A stretch of 8,038 bases of DNA, taken from Gemmatimonadota bacterium (lineage in GTDB: Bacteria; ARS69). The position numbers were made by a program, and so were the translations under genes. Positions 6,123-8,038 of the stretch are shown in pieces. Numbering within the stretch: position 1 is the stretch's first letter; each line of letters starts with the position of its first letter. Below the pieces are notes generated by a model. It worked only from the letters and a program-made list of their open reading frames with translations, had not been told where the DNA came from and did no database searches. The stretch covers positions 1 through 8,038 of the forward strand of contig JAGQIB010000475.1 in the NCBI GenBank assembly GCA_020431545.1, read 5' to 3'.

Positions 6123-6919
6123 TGAGCGATCGCGCCGTGCTGCCGCTGTCGCGCGTTCACGCGACGGCTCTCGTGGATCCGCGGGCCCACCTCGCGGAAG
6201 ACGTCGTCGTCGGTCCGTACTGCATCGTGGGGCCGGACGTCGAGCTCGGGCCGGGCTGCGAGCTCGCATCCCACGTCCGCATCGACGGTCCGCTCGTGGC
6301 CGGCGCGAACAACCGCTTCTACCACGGCGCGGCGATCGGGGGCGTTCCCCAGGATCTCAAGTACTCGGGCGCGCGCAGTCGCGTGGAGATCGGGGACCAC
6401 AACGTCTTCCGCGAGTACGTCACGGTGAATCGCGCCACCGAGGAGGGCCACGCCACCCGGATCGGCAGTCATTGCCTGCTCATGGCGTACGTGCACGTCG
6501 CGCACGACTGCGTGCTGCACGACCACGTGATCCTCGCGAACTCCGTGAATCTGGCCGGACACGTCGAGATCGAGGAACGGGCGATCATCGGCGGGATGAC
6601 GCCGGTTCATCAGTTCGTCCGCATCGGGCGGTACTCGATCGTCGGCGGCGGTTCCCGGGGTTCGCAGGACATGCCGCCGTTCTTCAAGGCGGCCGGCAAT
6701 CCGCTCCGTGTCGTGGGGCTGAACACCGTGGGGCTGGAGCGCAACGGAGTCTCGGTGGAGGCGCGGCGGGCGCTCAAGGAGGCCTACCGCCACCTGTATC
6801 GCTCCAAGCTGAACGTCTCCCAGGCCGTGGAGCGGATCCGCTCCGAGCACGGCGAGTGCGAGGAGATCCAACACCTTCTCCGGTTCATCGAGGCTTCGGA
6901 CCGCGGAATCGTGCGCTAG
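6122..6919 (+). CDS. lpxA: Acyl-ACP--UDP-N-acetylglucosamine O-acyltransferase LpxA
   Basis: LpxA is the first lipid A enzyme, placing a 3-hydroxyacyl chain on the 3-position of UDP-GlcNAc in the cytoplasm. The protein has 265 residues (E. coli 262): a left-handed beta-helix of hexapeptide repeats (about 12-190) followed by a helical C-terminal domain ending in RGIVR. H128 in HVAHDC matches the catalytic His125 of E. coli, and H125 matches His122. Q77-D78 in PQDLKYSG match Gln73-Asp74. The residue equivalent to the acyl-length ruler Gly173 is also glycine (G176, VGGGS). The GTG start shares one base with the lpxC-fabZ stop; G-rich sequence at 6106-6117 may serve as ribosome site. GTG 6137 is a possible alternative start. 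The next gene, a GnnA-like oxidoreductase, raises the question of whether the true acceptor is UDP-GlcNAc or its 3-amino analogue. Confidence 0.95.
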   Translation: MSDRAVLPLSRVHATALVDPRAHLAEDVVVGPYCIVGPDVELGPGCELASHVRIDGPLVAGANNRFYHGAAIGGVPQDLKYSGARSRVEIGDHNVFREYVTVNRATEEGHATRIGSHCLLMAYVHVAHDCVLHDHVILANSVNLAGHVEIEERAIIGGMTPVHQFVRIGRYSIVGGGSRGSQDMPPFFKAAGNPLRVVGLNTVGLERNGVSVEARRALKEAYRHLYRSKLNVSQAVERIRSEHGECEEIQHLLRFIEASDRGIVR

Positions 6920-6926
6920 GGCTCCC

Positions 6927-7871
6927 GTGGATCCCGTTCGTCTCGGCGTCGTCGGACTCGGCCGGATGGGCCGCCATCACGTGCGGTGCGCGTCGCTCGC
7001 GGCCGGGGTCGAGCTCGTGGGGGCCCACGACGTCGACGCGGCCCGGGCATCCTCCACCGACGCACGTTTCTTTTCCGAGCTGGACGCCCTCCTCGCGGAT
7101 TGCGAGGCGCTCGTCCTCGCCGTCCCCACGGATCGACACGGCGAGGTGGCGCGGCGCGCGCTGGACGCCGGCTGTCATCTGCTTGTGGAGAAGCCGCTCG
7201 CGGCGGGAGTCGCCGAGTGCGCGGCGATGCGCGACGCGGCCCGGAGCGCCGGGCGAGTGCTCGCGGTGGGTCACGTCGAGCGGTGGAACGGCGCCTGGCG
7301 ACCCGTATCGGAGCGTCTGGTGGAGCCGCGCTTCGTGGAAGGGCATCGACTCGCCGCGTTCGATCCGCGGGGGACGGAGGTCGACGTGGTGATGGATCTC
7401 ATGATCCACGACCTCGATCTCCTGCTCGCGATGTTCGGGGCCGAGCCCACTCGGGTCGAGGCGGTCGGCGTGGCGGTGCTGACGGATCGCGTGGACATCG
7501 CGAGCGCGCGCCTGGAGTTTCCCGGCGGCGGTCTCGCGAACCTCACGGCGAGCCGGGTCAGTCGCGAGCCCGTGCGCAAGCTGCGCATCTTCCAGCAGGA
7601 CGCGTACTTCTCGCTCGACCTCGCCACCGGCTCCGCCGAGATCTTCGCGCGCGACGCGTCGTCGCCGTTCGGCGTCACGCGCCAGAACACGGAGCCGCCC
7701 GCCGGTCACAATCCGCTCGTCCGCGAGCTCGAGGAGTTCGCGAAGGCCGTGCGCGGTCGACCGAACGAGTCGATCGATCCGGACGACGCGACCCGCGCGG
7801 TCGCGCTCGCGGAGCGGGTTCTCGGATCGATCGCGGAGCGCCGCTCGATCTGGGCCGCGCCGAGTTACTGA
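6927..7871 (+). CDS. Gfo/Idh/MocA-family oxidoreductase, GnnA-like, lipid A-associated
   Basis: The 314-residue product is an NAD(P)-dependent sugar oxidoreductase by its layout. A Rossmann domain (about 4-120) opens with the GLGRMG nucleotide loop (10-15) and carries VEKP with K89, the family's catalytic-type lysine. A C-terminal alpha/beta domain has GHVERWN (H116 region) and DLMIHDLDLLL (H161-D162). SRLEF-like and LTASRVS segments follow, typical of family members encoded beside lpxA. In Acidithiobacillus ferrooxidans, GnnA oxidises the 3-hydroxyl of UDP-GlcNAc and GnnB then aminates it, and both genes lie between lpxA and lpxB. Here the gene holds that same place, 7 bases after lpxA and 9 before lpxB, but no aminotransferase accompanies it. 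GTG 6927 follows AGGG at 6918-6921. Family membership is firm; GnnA activity is inferred from context and motif resemblance, and another sugar nucleotide substrate is possible. Confidence 0.85.
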   Translation: MDPVRLGVVGLGRMGRHHVRCASLAAGVELVGAHDVDAARASSTDARFFSELDALLADCEALVLAVPTDRHGEVARRALDAGCHLLVEKPLAAGVAECAAMRDAARSAGRVLAVGHVERWNGAWRPVSERLVEPRFVEGHRLAAFDPRGTEVDVVMDLMIHDLDLLLAMFGAEPTRVEAVGVAVLTDRVDIASARLEFPGGGLANLTASRVSREPVRKLRIFQQDAYFSLDLATGSAEIFARDASSPFGVTRQNTEPPAGHNPLVRELEEFAKAVRGRPNESIDPDDATRAVALAERVLGSIAERRSIWAAPSY

Positions 7872-7880
7872 GGCGCTGCG

Positions 7881-8038
7881 GTGGCGAAGCGCACCGTCCT
7901 GATCCTGACCGGGGAGCCGTCCGGCGACGTCGTGGGCGGGAAGCTCGCGCGCGCCCTCCGCGACCTGGATCCGACGTGCCGGATCGTGGCCGTCGGCGGG
8001 CCGAAGCTGCGCGAGGCCGGCGCGGAGATCGTGTTCGA
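7881..8038 (+). CDS. lpxB: Lipid-A-disaccharide synthase LpxB, N-terminal part (3' end outside the window)
   Basis: LpxB is a GT19-family glycosyltransferase that joins UDP-diacylglucosamine and lipid X into the tetraacyl disaccharide at the inner face of the inner membrane. Only the first 52 residues are present. After a short basic start comes VLILTGEPSGDVVGGKLARAL, matching the conserved LpxB opening (GETSGD in E. coli, often GEASGD), with Pro at the variable place. IVAVGGPKLREAGAEIVF follows, matching the next strand and helix. GTG 7881 is 9 bases after the previous stop; AGG at 7871-7873 is a modest ribosome site. The position at the end of an lpxD-lpxC-lpxA series supports the call. Activity cannot be assessed from this fragment. 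Confidence 0.9.
   Translation, partial: MAKRTVLILTGEPSGDVVGGKLARALRDLDPTCRIVAVGGPKLREAGAEIVF

Noticed and set aside
5073..6269. Long antisense open frame over lpxC-fabZ (398 residues)
   Set aside because: Rich in His, Arg and Asp with no family resemblance; the opposite strand encodes an enzyme with all its catalytic residues.
1..8038. Mobile elements, CRISPR arrays, tRNA/rRNA genes, defence genes or a wholly new system
   Set aside because: Apart from bases 602-875, nearly every base lies in a recognisable housekeeping gene; no repeat arrays, terminal inverted repeats, transposase or phage-like sequences were seen.

Overview
The window is a G+C-rich (about two-thirds G+C by eye), tightly packed stretch of a diderm (Gram-negative, LPS-making) bacterial chromosome with all genes on the + strand. 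Seven genes for outer-membrane biogenesis follow the 3' end of a Clp ATPase gene. The LpxC-FabZ fusion, ClpC rather than ClpA as the neighbour, and a GnnA-like oxidoreductase next to lpxA argue against a typical gammaproteobacterium. They suggest a GC-rich lineage of the Fibrobacteres-Chlorobi-Bacteroidetes (FCB) group, such as Gemmatimonadota or a candidate phylum like Eisenbacteria. That placement is inference from gene architecture, not a phylogeny.

Layout. Bases 2-601 are the C-terminal end of clpC. Bases 602-875 are the only real intergenic space. It holds a small hairpin (625-652), a strong intrinsic terminator (676-705), a 14-bp palindrome (762-775), a second terminator-like hairpin ending in five T (778-809) and a weak candidate promoter (808-837). 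The outer-membrane cluster then runs without a break: bamA (876-3218), skp/ompH (3179-3748), lpxD (3745-4782), lpxC-fabZ fusion (4779-6122), lpxA (6122-6919), a Gfo/Idh/MocA oxidoreductase resembling GnnA (6927-7871) and the start of lpxB (7881 to the window end). Junctions are overlaps of 40, 4, 4 and 1 bases and then gaps of 7 and 9 bases, as expected of one translationally coupled operon.

How the genes work together. BamA inserts beta-barrel proteins into the outer membrane, and Skp escorts them across the periplasm. LpxA, LpxC and LpxD carry out the first three lipid A steps, and LpxB condenses the two sugar units. The FabZ half of the fusion draws on the same 3-hydroxyacyl-ACP pool for phospholipid fatty acids. 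The oxidoreductase sits where gnnA lies in Acidithiobacillus. It may therefore make the 3-keto sugar nucleotide precursor of lipid A with amide-linked chains at the 3-position, but the partner aminotransferase GnnB is not in this window. LpxH/LpxI, needed between LpxD and LpxB, is also not seen here.

I found no mobile elements, CRISPR arrays, tRNA or rRNA genes, and no sign of a wholly unknown system. The points most worth checking are the unpaired GnnA-like gene, the possible attenuator before bamA, an AT-richer patch in lpxD with a promoter-like sequence, and the 40-base bamA/skp overlap.
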